A DNA stretch of 64,000 bases from Molossus alvarezi (lineage: Eukaryota > Chordata > Mammalia > Chiroptera > Molossidae): contig CM073886.1 in assembly GCA_037176705.1 (NCBI GenBank), forward strand, positions 127,998,001 through 128,062,000, read 5' to 3'. How positions within the stretch are numbered: the stretch's first letter is position 1; each line of letters begins with the position of its first letter. The notes under the pieces were generated by a model. The model ran no database searches and was not told where the DNA came from. It saw only the letters and a program-made list of their open reading frames with translations. The translations under genes were made by a program, and so were the position numbers. Positions 22,868-33,855 of the stretch are shown here, piece by piece.

Positions 22868-23100
22868 TCACACAGAGTGAGTGATTACAAACATAGAATG
22901 AAACATGCAGGTATGAACCTGGATCTGAGCTCCAATGATGATAGACACATGATTTAAACTCTTTGGAACTCAGTCTTCTCTTTCATTGTAATTAAGATAA
23001 TATGACATTCCTCACAGGGTTGTTACACAGCTTGTATCACATGACGCATGTATAGCTTTTAGCACAGAGTTCAGTGATAGACTGAACTCACTGAATGGTA
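22868..23100 (+). mobile_element. MIR SINE
   Basis: Reads in MIR order: 'gtatgaacctggatctgagc', 'ttggaactcagtcttctctt', 'ttcctcacagggttgttaca', 'gcacagagttcagtgataga' and '..cactgaatggtaaatg', that is head, core ('cctcagtttcctcatctg' in the ancestor) and 3' end. Confidence 0.75.
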
Positions 23101-23169
23101 AATGCAAACAAATAAGCAAAAATGTGAATGTCACAAAATGACGGAACTTTTAGTAGCATTTCATGCAAT

Positions 23170-23550
23170 GATCAGTGTGTTCTGTTCCCCTGGAAATGTT
23201 TTCTTCTCTTGACTTAACCCTCTGGATTTCTCCCTGTTTTCTATCCTCCAAGCAGCATCCAAAGTGATGTTGAAAAAATGCAAAACAGAGCATGCGCATC
23301 TCCAGAAAAAGTCTCTCCGTCTCCTCATTGCGCCCAAGATGTATCCAAACGCCTTCCTGAGAACTCTGTCCACTGCATCTCTGTCTGTCCGTTTGCTCTC
23401 TCAAGGCAGCTTCCTGCCCATCCCCTGGCAGGTTCTGCGTGTTCTTAGTGCAGGACACTGGCTCCAGGTACTTCCTCTGCCCCGGATGCTCTTCAGAAGG
23501 CTCTAGGCTGGCTGAGTTCTGTCGTATCAGCTTCCAGGATTCCTCCGTCT
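23170..23550 (+). mobile_element. LINE-2 C-terminal/3' fragment
   Basis: Contains 'ctatcctccaagcagcatcc', 'tctccgtctcctcattgcgc', 'ggtacttcctctgccccgga' and 'tgctcttcagaagg'. This matches the L2 order: the 'agcagccagagtgat' region, then the 'ccctctgcctggaacgctcttcccc' region. Open frames on both strands here are remnants of this element. Confidence 0.65.
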
Positions 23551-23737
23551 CTGCACTATTAACATTTGTCATTTTCTCTTGTGGGGGATGGGGTCCTTGT
23601 TTTATGGCATATTCAGGAGGATCCCTGGGCTCTATCCATTAGAGATGCCTGTACCACAGCCCTCTACTGTCCCAAGTTGTAGCAAGGAAAATTTTTCCAG
23701 ACATGATGATTGTCCTCTAGGGGATAATAATATAATA
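23551..23737 (+). mobile_element. MER20-like DNA transposon, eroded
   Basis: 'cactattaacatttgtcatt', 'tcttgtgggggatggggtcc', 'ggaggatccctgggctctat', 'ccattagagatgcctgtacc', and 'ccagacatgatgattgtcct' follow the MER20 order seen in the better copy at 8640. The terminal inverted repeats are worn. Confidence 0.65.
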
Positions 23738-23807
23738 GTATAGATACATGTGCTATGTTTAATTATTGCATATTGATTTACTTTAGTTACAATTTTCATG
23801 TGTAAGT

Positions 23808-23914
23808 AGGAGGCGGCCAATCGATGTTCTCTCTCATCCATGTTTCTTTATATCTCTCTCTCCCTCTCATCATAAAATCATTAAAGGAAATAGAAAAAAA
23901 ATTTTTTTAAAGAA
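23808..23914 (+). mobile_element. Ves SINE 3' fragment
   Basis: Starts in the body at 'aggcggccaatcgatgttct', then 'ctcatccatgtttctttata', a CT-rich tract, 'cataaaatcattaaag' and an A-rich tail. The tRNA-like head is absent, so it is 5'-truncated. Confidence 0.8.
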
Positions 23915-24104
23915 AATACATCAGGAAAATGAATTATTAAATTGAAGAACAGGCACCCTTTAATGCAACCCCAAATGCTCTTCTTAAAACCTGATGAACT
24001 TGTATCTGTACTGAGTTGATAAATGTGTATGTGCATGTGCGATAAATAGTTCCAAATAAATTCTTACTGTTACTCTTTTATAAAACCCCATGTATGATTG
24101 TTTT

Positions 24105-24985
24105 CCCATAGAGAAGTTTTCTTTTATTTTTAAATGTAGACAGACCTGTTAGTCTATTTCTTTAAATATTTGTGTTTTATGTTTTGCTAATTAATTAAGT
24201 AGGCCTACACCAATCCAAGTAATTTTTTCCTTATAATTATTTTTAAATGCTTTTTTAGTGTTTTGGTTTTTTTAAAATGTGTAACTAGTTAATCCTCTGG
24301 GATTTGATCTTGTGTATGATGTGAAGTGAGAATTTAACTTTTACTTTTTTCAAATAGATGGCCAATTATTAAAATACCATTTATAAGACAGTATATAATT
24401 TTCCCACAAATTTTATTTTATTTTATTTTTTAACCTCACCCAAGGACATTTTTGCATTTATCTTCAGATAGAGCAGGGGGGAGAGAGGAGGGAAGAGAGA
24501 GAGAGAAACATCGATATGAGAGACACATCTAGTGGCTGCCTCCTGCATGACCCCAACTGGGGCTGGGGACAAACTGCAACCAAAGTACATGCCCTTAGCG
24601 GGAACCGAACCCGGCACTCTCTGGTCCACAGGCCGATGCTCTAACCACTGAGCAACTGTCCAGGGCTTCACACAAATTTTAAATGCCACATTTAACAATG
24701 CAAAATTATCAAAAGGATGTAGGTCTGTGTTTTTCAGAAGCCTTGTATTTAACTCATGGGTTTAATTTTATGTCAAATTAATGCATCATGATGTTAACCA
24801 TAGCTTTATGGTATGTTTCGACATTTGGTAAAAAGTTCCCACTACCCATAATCTAGTTCTATTTTTTAGTTAATTATTCTTGTATGTTTGCTCTTCTAGA
24901 TGAATTTCAGAATCAATTTATCAAGTTTTCTTTTTAAAAATTTTGTCAGTATTATATTTCTTTTGTAGTCAAAAATACAAGTTTC
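24105..24985 (-). mobile_element. Old L1 ORF2 fragment, split by a Ves SINE
   Basis: Plus-strand text is the reverse of ORF2 C-terminal coding sequence: 'gggatttgatcttgtgtatg', 'atgtgaagtgagaatttaac', 'atggccaattattaaaatac', then after the SINE 'aaatgccacatttaacaatg', 'catagctttatggtatgttt' and 'tgaatttcagaatcaattta'. The two blocks (to 24415 and from 24682) join smoothly if the SINE and one target copy are removed. The 3' edge is approximate. Confidence 0.7.
24416..24666 (-). mobile_element. Ves SINE (full length) inserted in L1
   Basis: Inverted copy: a T-rich tail, 'taacctcacccaaggacatt', a (GA)-rich tract, 'aacatcgatatgagagacac', 'aaagtacatgcccttagcgg', reversed B box 'gggaaccgaacccgg', reversed A box 'aaccactgagcaactg' and 'tccagggc'. 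A 15-bp target duplication with one change flanks it ('ttcccacaaatttta' at 24401-24415 and 'ttcacacaaatttta' at 24667-24681). Confidence 0.95.
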
Positions 24986-25084
24986 TTATAAATGGTGACA
25001 AAGCTTAAAAGTTAAAATATGTATTAATGCTTAATATTGGCAAAATTTTATTAAATCTCATCCACTGAGGTGCTCCTTGTGTTC

Positions 25085-25265
25085 ATTTGTACTTGTGGCC
25101 ACTTATGCAAAACTTTGGAAAGCAATTTAATAATGAACAAAAATATGTATATGTTTTCATTCAATAACCTTTAGTACGTTTCCTTAGGGAAAAATATAAA
25201 AAGAGAATAAATCGATACGCACATAAGTATATACAGGAATGTTATTATAATGTGGAAAAGTCTCG
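25085..25265 (+). mobile_element. Possible L1/HAL1 3' fragment
   Basis: 'caaaactttggaaagcaatt', '..aaaaatatgtatatgttttc', 'cctttagtacgtttccttag' and 'caggaatgttattataatgt' recall the 'ggagagcaatttggcaat..tgtacaaggatattcattgcag' region of old L1. The match is loose. Confidence 0.35.
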
Positions 25266-28200
25266 GAGAGACATTTACTGTGCGATGGCAGCATCACGAT
25301 ACATCAGCAAAGTCTTCCCTGAAGCAGAGCCAGTAAACCCGCGAGGCTGCAGGCATCTGGGTGCAGCAAATACCAGCTGCTCTGCGAATGACAAACCAGC
25401 TCAGAGGATGCAGAAACCAGCGGGTGTGGCCGGGCGCCAACAGAACGTTTCTATGAAAACAGGCGATTGGCTTACGCGCACCGGAACGTAATGGCAGTGG
25501 TTTCAAGAATATCTGCGACAGAGAATCAAGGAGAATAGACAGAGTCAAAGTGGATCCACACTGGAGGAACTAAGTAAAATATCAGACTCGCAGTTTTAAG
25601 GCAGTTAGATTTATGGATTGACTGTTTTGTTTTAACTATATTTTTTTTGCTCTTTGTGCCAAACAATATTGTTCAATTAAAAAACAACAACCCACATTTG
25701 GGCTGTGACAGATTGCACTGCAGCGTCTTTAGACGTGTATTTCTTGTGTGGATCGGAACTGAGCCATTTTGTTTGTGACCAGCTTTTTATTCATTAAAGC
25801 CCAGCATTTAACGGCCTGTCTTCCGTTTTGTCCTTCACTCTCTTTTTCTTCCAATCTGTGTATACTATTAATTTATTAACAGATCTGGCTCTTTATGTCT
25901 GTGAAGACAGATCAAAGTAAAAAACTCAAGCGATTTGAAATTTGCTAGAAATTTTCTGAAGTTAAGATTCTTCCCAATAATTTTTAATATCCCTGAATGT
26001 ATTTAAATGTATTTAGTTCTAAGTCAATTTTGAAACCTGCAAATAATGGGGAGAAAAAAACATACAAAATATCTATAGTTGGGAAGAGAAAAATCTCAGA
26101 TCATGTTTAGAATTTTCATTATAAACATGAGCAATTCAGGAAATGGTGCATAATTATTTATAGCCTAGATTTAGCAAGACCTTAACAAACTTAAAACAAA
26201 TGATTGCTTCATGACTCTGCATTGGATAGCATGAGCTGTCACTTAGGGAAATGCTAAAAATGCTGATGTCACCTTAGAAAGTGAATGGCTAGCAACCTCC
26301 TTTTATCAAATAAATCCAAATCGAACATTATACTGATGCGCTGTAATAACCCTAACCCTAACTCCAACTCTAACCCTAACCAATCGATAGTTATCAACTG
26401 GCTGAAATGATTACAAGTCTGGAGGGATGAACAATGGCTTCTTTCACCAAGCTACTTGTTTGGAATACCAGAGGTTCATTAACGTTTCAGTGACACTTTT
26501 GTGGTACGCACTTATTATCATTTTTTATTGTACTCTACCTGTGTAGAATGATCTAACATGGCACATGAATTTTTTAAGCACATTTTGGTAAATAAACAGT
26601 TCCCATCTCTGGGGCCGTGTGTCAGTCTATGTTTTATTACATTTCGTGTGAGGATGTGACCAGCACCCCTAGAAAGCCTGGGTACCCGACAGTTGCGCCA
26701 TGAAGCTCTCGGAAGGTCACGCCAAAGACATTCAGGGAACGCTTCAGTTGTCAGCCACAACTGAAGTACAGAAAACAATCTTGAGGGCCATCTGTTAGAA
26801 AAAGCAAAACATCTGGGTAAATGTAGACCCAAACACTCTCAGATTGGCAAGAACTATTTTATCATGAACAGGTCCCGGGTTTAGAGAGGCTGATTTCATT
26901 TGACGAGGAATAAGGAACTGATATGGGACATATGTTAGCCATACTTCATGTCATTACCTCACAACTCAGGTGAAGAACATTTGGGGTCACTGTGTCCAAC
27001 CTCCATAGTAGGTCTGCATGGTGTGTTACTGGCAATAGTAGACTTACTTCCCCAGGGGAAATCCTGAATATTTTCATGTAGTGATCACTTACCTTTTGGG
27101 GGGAACATAAATCCTTTCTCTAAATATTTTATTTTAATTTCTTCTGTTTCTTGTATATGCTTTCTCTGCTTTTATGATCAGAATCCAGGCTTTGATAGTC
27201 AAAGATGCATTCACACATTTAAAGTAAATAGCTCCATGGTGGTGCATTATTTAAAAATATGTCTATCCTTGGAGGTATTATAGTAGAGAAAAAGAAAAGT
27301 ATACAGCCATTTAAATCTGAGGGTAAAAACATTCTGCTGATTTAAGAATATCAGTTTCTAAGGAACTAAGTACTCTTCTCAATATGTTTCATACAACTTA
27401 GAGTTACTTTCGTCCTTTACTTTCTATTTATACTGAGTGCTATCTTTAGATGTATATTCTTAAACTTCTTTAAAGACATGTTTGCTTGCCTGTCTCTAGG
27501 TGGTCTCACAGAAGTTCTTGCAAATGGAAAGTTCCTCATCAGTCAACGGAAAGACTCCTAAAGAGGAATTTCTGAGTGTCAAAGCGTATTGTTTACAAGG
27601 AACACCCTCCTCTCATTCTTATTAGAACAGTATCAGGTCTTAATTATGTCCCTGCATCATCCTAAGTAGGTTCTCAGGGTTCAAGGTCATTTGGCATTGT
27701 TTTGAGTGAGTTGGGGTGCTGCTGCTTGCCTCCCCACCCCTGCTTCTCCCCGACACAGACAGCTCGCTAGAGCAAACCCTTGTCTTCTATGCCTCAATCT
27801 GAGAGACACTGCTGGCGGCAAGTTACATGGCAGTCAGCTGACTTGGCCTTGTTGTTGAGAACTGCTTGACCTGAAACCCCAGTAACGCAGAGGTAGAGCC
27901 AAAGAGAGAAATCAGTAAGCCTGCGGAATGCTCTGTGACAGCCTTAGGCACATCCTTACAGTCTTTCAAAGACTGGTCACCCCAACTGGCTGACCCAGAA
28001 CAGGTTGTCCCCAGGCTGCAGGTTCCGCACAGTGCTGTAGTTCTGTGGGGAGGGGCCACTCGGGAACCTGACATGATTTAAAGGATGGCATGGACCATCT
28101 TCAGCTCTCTTTCCCCTGTCTCTCTTCCCACATGATCCCCTCAAAACACAATTTTAATCACAAAACTGAGAGGAAGTACATACCATACCTGAGCACACGT

Positions 28201-29284
28201 AATCCTTAACATATTTTCTTTCTCTTTCCTTATAAAAATCTGTATTGCAAAAGATAAAGAACAGGAACAAAATCTCTTATACATGCTAATTTATGGGTAG
28301 AATAATAAAATGCATAGATACAAACCCTTAATTAATCATCACAACTTGAAAATGCACCTAAATCATTAGACTTGACGTTATGACAGAATATTGTTTTAAA
28401 GCTTTATTGCAATAATAGTTTCAAGGATGTTTCACTTAAAAGGAATTTTTTTATGTAGTAAAGGCTCTTGACCAGGTGAGTAACATTTCAAAACATGACA
28501 GATGAATGGGTATTTTTAAAGTGGAAAAATGTCTTCAAACTTAGCTTCACTCTTTTTCAATAATACTATGCTTTCTTTAAGATAATGCAAGGTTAACTTA
28601 ATTGTAAATTATGTCTGAATGAAGAATAAATTCTGCATCAATTAGACCCAAAACAGTATCTGTCACATTTTTAGAAATGACAATTTGTAATTATTACTTA
28701 CAACTTATAATGTGGTAGACTCTACTAACATTATTGCAACCTCTAATGACCTTTCATTCTGTTCACATGTGTTTTTAAAATGTATTAGAGTAACATCTTA
28801 TTAAGGGTATTTCAGTTCAGTCCTTTACATTGTTGATTTTACTTTGAAGATGCAGCTGCCTGGATGAAAATTTAGCCACAAACCAAGTAACTAAGGGCAT
28901 TATTTTTAAGAATAAGTCCTAAGATGTGTGAAAGTGACATGTATTAAAAAGACATATACAACATTGGTCCGGGAGGAATCTGAAATGGGTGACATTTGTA
29001 GATATCCCAGAAATCTGAGACAAAGGATGTGCAACCGGAACATCAGAGGGTGACCCTAACCTCCCATATGATGCTGAATGTGGCAGGTGTGCAGTTAACC
29101 ACGGAGATTCTCAGGATTCCTGCAATCTTCATGCAATGTTTGATAGATATGGTGATAATCATTTCTTTTATTTAAACATATTACTATAACCCTACTAAGT
29201 ACTTGTCAGGAAATCATAGGTTGAATAGTCTAGTGTAGTAAATATTTCCAGGTGCAAGGCTTCTAGGAAATATGCACTAAAATT
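25266..29284. other. Large unassigned stretch with one telomeric-type repeat
   Basis: Apart from the telomere-like tract at 26347-26381, I recognise no gene or named repeat in these 4 kb. 25300-25500 and 27700-28080 are GC-richer than the surroundings and carry short frames on both strands without motifs. 28100-29000 is AT-rich and featureless. Confidence 0.45.
26347..26381. repeat. Interstitial telomeric repeat (TAACCC)n
   Basis: Six adjacent units run TAACCC, TAACCC, TAACTC, CAACTC, TAACCC, TAACC. This is the C-strand form of the vertebrate TTAGGG repeat, with two internal units changed. The tract is about 35 bp. Short internal telomeric tracts are known in mammals and are usually explained by telomerase-assisted or telomere-sequence repair of double-strand breaks. 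The flanks are AT-rich single-copy-looking DNA, with no subtelomeric repeat seen. Confidence 0.85.
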
Positions 29285-29442
29285 TAGTGCTTCTCAAATT
29301 TTAATGAACATGCAAATTATCTGGAGATCTTATTAAAATGCAAACTTTGATTTAGGAATATTGTTGGGGCCTCAGAATTTGCATCTTCATAACCTTCTAG
29401 GAGATGCTTGATGTTGCTGGTTTGAAGACCAAACCAATAGTA
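29285..29442 (+). mobile_element. MER5A-type hAT-Charlie MITE
   Basis: 'tagtgcttctcaaattttaa', 'gcaaattatctggagatctt', 'ggggcctcagaatttgcatc', '..tctaggagatgcttgatgt' and 'tgctggtttgaagaccaaac' follow MER5A. The left terminal repeat is visible and the right one is worn. Confidence 0.7.
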
Positions 29443-29579
29443 GAAGAATTGGCATTTAGGGTAGCTGATATAGCACAGAGTCACCACATTCAAAGACTAG
29501 GGATAAAATAAAATAAAAATGACAAAACCTTTAAATAGCATATCTTGATATCAAGTAATATTATAGGGTTCATTCTTTG

Positions 29580-29762
29580 TACAAGGCACTATGCACTCTA
29601 CATATGCATTATTTCAGGTAGTATTCCCATGCACCTTTGAGTGAGATGCAAATATTGACTGTGCTTTTTGATTGGAAAAATGAGATTCAGGGTTGTAGAA
29701 TTAGTCAATGTAAAAGCTGGTATTCAAATACAGGTTTTTCCAATTCTAAACCAAAGCTCCTA
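29580..29762 (-). mobile_element. MIR SINE
   Basis: Plus-strand text 'caaggcactatgcactctac', 'atatgcattatttcaggtag', 'aaaatgagattcagggttgt', 'aattagtcaatgtaaaagct', 'ggtattcaaatacaggtttt' and 'ctaaaccaaagctcc' is the inverted MIR from its 3' part to its head. Confidence 0.7.
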
Positions 29763-29934
29763 TGTACTTAATGGTATTATTTCATATGGAAACCTAGAGA
29801 TGTGATGGAGAAGACAGGGTGGGACTATACTTAGAATTTATATCGATGTAACTGTTAGTCATCCAAATGCAAGAAAGCCAAGTAATTCACCGAGTTCACT
29901 ATGTACGGTTCAGCCCTCCTTGAGCAGATTTAGT

Positions 29935-30500
29935 GTAATGAATATATCAATTTTAAAGGTTAGATCATCCTTAGACATTTGCAGATGGCACACGGAGATA
30001 GTATTTCAGGTAGAGATGATTTCATGTGCAAAGCAGCGGGACTGAAACAGCCTGTTGTGGTGGGGAACTAGAAATCGTTTGGCATGCTGGAACATTCGGT
30101 CAGAGAAAACAGCATCTGGGAAGAGGCTGGAGAGCGGGGCATGGGCCAGATCAGGAGTGATCATTCACGGGGGCTGAGGTTTTATGACATAGAGAGAATG
30201 CCACTGAATGGAATAACCAAGCAGATTTGTTATTTTTTAGAAAGGACTCTGCAGAAAAAGAGGAGGAAGGATGAAAAGGGGAACTGTCGGCAAGCAAACT
30301 GGTTTGGGAATCTTTCCATTGTCAAGGCAAGAGAGAGGGATTCGTTTTAAGATTGTTTTTTTAGAGGGAGACAGTCAAGTAATATTTAAGAGGTGATGGT
30401 ATTGGGACTTCATGAACTCATGGGTTGAGAGAATTGATAGAATTGGCTTAGATTATAATTTGAAAGATTGCACAAGAGTAGTTCCCTTGCCAGAGTGGGA
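29935..30500 (-). mobile_element. LINE-2 fragment, antisense
   Basis: Inverted L2 text: 'tgcaaagcagcgggactgaa', 'ggagagcggggcatgggcca', '..ctgaggttttatgacataga', 'gaatgccactgaatggaata' and 'caaactggtttgggaatctt'. This resembles the plus-strand order in the inverted copies at 9.0-10.6 and 35.3-36.3 kb. An 88-codon frame here is antisense to the dead element. Confidence 0.55.
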
Positions 30501-32299
30501 TTATTTTGGACACGTCGACATCAAAACTCCAGTAAAATGTATGGGTTTTTATTTCCTTCCAGTATAACTAACATAGCACAGCAAAGGGAAATGGTTTCAT
30601 CTTACCATCCAACCCCGAGTCACTGAAAATTACTCAGAGTGCTGTGCTAAAACTCTTACGTTGCTACATCTAATTTTATCAGAAAATAGATTTATGTAGC
30701 TCTTTTTGGTTGCCTATCGAGTTGCTGTTAGATAATTACTAACCTTCTACAGAAGCAATGGAACTCTTTTTATTGCCCAGACAACACAGAATCTGGCTCC
30801 CTGGCAAAGAATAAAATAGCTAGTTAATGTTGTTGGAGCAGTCGGACAACAGAACCCTGGAAGAATTTAACGAAGGCAAATCACAACCAGGCCCGTGTTT
30901 TACCTTCCACATAGGCTGGCTGGATGCTTGCCTATAGCTAATCATGCTAAAAACATGCTCTGCGTAAAACTGTTCCCTACAGGGTTGCACTTGTTCCCTG
31001 CAGTCTGGTGAGAATCTACGAGTTGGTGGAGGGAAGAGGGAGCAGCCAAGCAGCACGACTGTGGTGCAACACACCTTACTGTGGTTGGGAAGTCTGGATG
31101 GCACCCTGAACCAAGGAGAGAGGACACACGTACCCTGAGGCTCGGCTGCCTCCTCGCTGAGCTGCACCCCTCCTCTGAACTCTGAAACATGTGACATTGC
31201 ACTTCCAAGTTCAAAAACTGCATTTCAGAGGCATCATGCTGACGGTCTTCATCCGGATGCAGGTGGAGAGAAGTTCACTTAACCATCACAGGATGAAGGG
31301 TGATATCACCTTCAAGGCGATAGCTCTATATGTGGTTGGGCAATGTCAATAGTTCCAGAATAATAAGAACCCCCTCACTTAATAGGAAGTGATGTTTGAA
31401 ATCACGAGGCAGGGATAGGAGCATGCTAATGGTCTTGCACATATGCCCACTGCCATGCGTTATTGGGTGCATGTCCCCCAACAGTGGCTTCCTCAGCTCA
31501 TCGGTCATGACGGTGGCCCCACCTCCCAGTCCTGGCAAGGGAGGAGGTATTAGCCCCTCAATCTGTGTAAGTCAAGGTTCTCTAAGAAGCAGACACCAAG
31601 AAGGGACTAGACATGCAAGAGAACTCTGAGAGGGACACGTGTGACAGTAGGTGGAGGCGCGAGGGCCGTGGGGAAAGCCACCAGGTGGCAGTGCAGGCTG
31701 GGAGAGGCAAGCACGAAGGATGCTTTGGGTAGGTAGTTAGAGGGCAGCACCATTCTAACTCAGGTCCTAGTGAGTTTGCAGCCAGGGCAATGGGAGGGAG
31801 CTTTGAGCCCAAACCGCCCACTGGAGAAAGCGCGTGACACAGAAAGGAGCATTAGCACCAGCACTGTGCTTAGTCTGACGGGCACTGACTGGCGTTGCCC
31901 AGTAGAAGGGGGTGGACCTTGAGGACTGGCAGGCGGAGCTCTCAGTCAACGAGGCTTTCTGCAGCAGGTCTGAGCACTGTGTCCCCATGCTCCCGTCCTC
32001 TCCGTGTGTCTGTAAAATGTGATCAATGTGGCTTTTCAAATTAGTGCAAAAAGAATGACCTGTTCAGTCAATGAAACTGGAAAACTGTTCCCGATAGGAG
32101 CAACTTGCTCATATTTCCACGGGACTCCCACCACACAGAACTATGCCTCTCATAGGATCACTGCTTAAAACAATTTTCTTCATTATGTTGAATAGTCTAT
32201 TCTTAAAAAAAAAAAAAGTCACATCTGTACTTCATACCCTTTAGAAAAATTAACCTTGAGTAATTCAAAGATTAATCATAATCTATAAAAGTATTGAAG
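30501..32299. other. Unassigned stretch with a CTCF-type motif
   Basis: 31555-31990 is GC-richer and has the look of an old LTR ('gtcaaggttctctaagaagc', 'gaggctttctgcagcaggtc'), but I cannot name a family. The rest is unassigned. Open frames of 60-125 codons are random in character. Confidence 0.4.
31678..31691 (+). promoter_or_regulatory. Consensus CTCF-type motif
   Basis: CCACCAGGTGGCAG fits every position of the 14-base core CCASYAGRKGGCRS used for vertebrate CTCF. Occupancy cannot be told from sequence, and a 14-base degenerate core arises by chance at a modest rate. It lies in a moderately CpG-rich, possibly LTR-derived segment. Confidence 0.45.
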
Positions 32300-33174
32300 T
32301 GTGGGAAAGTATATTTATAAGTTTAAGATAAAAATAATCATCTTAATTAGACAAAAAAGATAAAGTTGATATGTCTTCTTATATATAATTTAAAGTTTAT
32401 TTCTCATCTAAAACTAACAGTCTAACATATACTGGACAAAGGATTAATGTGCAAACATATTTTAACACCAATGTATCCCTAAGATATAGAAAAGACTGGC
32501 AATGATCAAATTAAGCAAATGTACAATACATGAATGATGTTGAATAGCTGGTAATCTGGGAATGTAAACTGAGATAGCACATATTTAATCTGTTAGATTT
32601 ACAGAAATATCAGTAGTTTAATCAGGCTGCACATGGGTAAGAGCAGGGTGAACATACTCTGGGCAGATGGGTAAGAGCAGGGTGAACATACTCTGGGCAG
32701 ATGGGTAAGAGCAGGGTGAACATACTCTGGGCAGATGGGTAAGAGCAGGGTGAACATACTCTGGGCAGATGGGTAAGAGCAGGGTGAACATACTCTGGGC
32801 AGTCACTTCTGACACTGTGCTTTGACATTTGGGCATATATTTTTATTTATTTTTTATTTAATTAATTTAATGAATATTTTGTGTATTCTTTGTAAGAGTA
32901 ATTCAATTTCTAGTTTTCCATCCTGGAGAAATACTTTTATATATACAAAAAAAACAAAAAAAAACAAAACCCTCTTGCACAAGTGTGTTCATAGTGCAGG
33001 TAATATCATTTTCAACAGTGAAAAATTAGAAATAAGCTACCAGTCTGCGGAAAGAGTAATAACTAAATGAATTACTATATATCTATAGTATGAGGAACTT
33101 GCAGCTATTAAATAAATGAGTATATACCAACATTTTTAAAACCATTAAACATCTGATATTATGTTTTAAAAAAT
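32300..33174 (+). mobile_element. Old L1/HAL1-like sequence hosting a tandem array
   Basis: 32520-32630 ('ggtaatctgggaatgtaaac', 'gagatagcacatatttaatc') and 32880-33160 ('atcctggagaaatactttta', 'acaagtgtgttcatagtgca', 'ggaacttgcagctattaaat') recall the final ORF2 region of old L1 or HAL1 ('tgttcattgcagc..actatgcagccattaaa'). The match is degenerate and interrupted by the 34-bp array. Confidence 0.4.
32635..32802. repeat. 34-bp tandem repeat, about five perfect copies
   Basis: The units start at 32635, 32669, 32703, 32737 and 32771. Each opens GGGTAAGAGCAGGGTGAACA and closes with ATACTCTGGGCAGAT. I see no mismatch between units over 168 bp. The last unit lacks its final two bases. Such identity in an otherwise eroded repeat means recent expansion or homogenisation. 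The period is not a multiple of three, so the 72-codon minus-strand frame cycles through all three phases every 102 bp and is a by-product, not a repeat protein. Confidence 0.97.
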
Positions 33175-33855
33175 ACAGTTGTCATAATAACAAGAATTGG
33201 TGAAGATGCAGAGAAATTGGCACCCTCAGACTCTCCTGGTGGAAATAAAAAATGGTGCATCCACTTTGGAAATGAGTCTGGCAGACCCTCAGAAGGTTAA
33301 ACATAGAATTACCATCATGACCCAGCAATTTCGCTCCTAGGTATAGAGGCAAGAAAAAAAATATCCACACAAAAACTTGTACATGAATATTCATTATAGC
33401 ATTATTGATAGTGGCTTAAACATTGAAACAACTAAATGGCCAACAGCTGATGAATGGATAAAAAAAAATGCACAATCATACAATGGAATAGCATTCACTA
33501 AGAAAATGAACTAAAGTTCAGGTGCCTGCTCCAACATGGAAGAATCTTGACTAATGTGCTGAATGAAAAGCCAGTCAAAAAGGATCTCATATCGTTTGGT
33601 TTCATTTATATGAAATCATCAGAATAGGCAGACCTATAATGACAGACAGTAGGTTAGTGGTTGCCTAGAGCTGAGGGGGTGGGGTTGAGGAAAGCAACAG
33701 CTAATAGGAGCAGGACTTCTTCAGAGGATCATGTTCTAACATTGGTTGTGGTGATAGATGCACAGCTCTGTGCATATACATGATCACTGAATTCTATACT
33801 TTAAATGCGTGAATTGCGTGGTATGTAAATTGCACCTCAATAAAGTTGAAATATA
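33175..33855 (+). mobile_element. L1MB/L1MC-type 3' end
   Basis: Contains ORF2 C-terminal text ('agaattggtgaagatgcaga', 'catcatgacccagcaatttc', 'ggccaacagctgatgaatgg', 'acaatcatacaatggaatag') followed by a 3' UTR ending 'gttgtggtgatagatgcaca', 'tactttaaatgcgtgaattg' and 'attgcacctcaataaagttg'. That terminus is characteristic of L1MB/MC subfamilies. It is about 680 bp, 5'-truncated or continuous with the older block upstream. Confidence 0.92.

Noticed and set aside
32635..32802. CRISPR-like array
   Set aside because: Units abut directly with no unique spacers, and the window is a vertebrate genome. It is a plain tandem repeat.
32618..32836. Repeat-protein-like minus-strand frames over the 34-bp array
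   Set aside because: They are automatic products of a stop-free 34-bp tandem unit. Two overlapping frames carry the same peptide in shifted phase.
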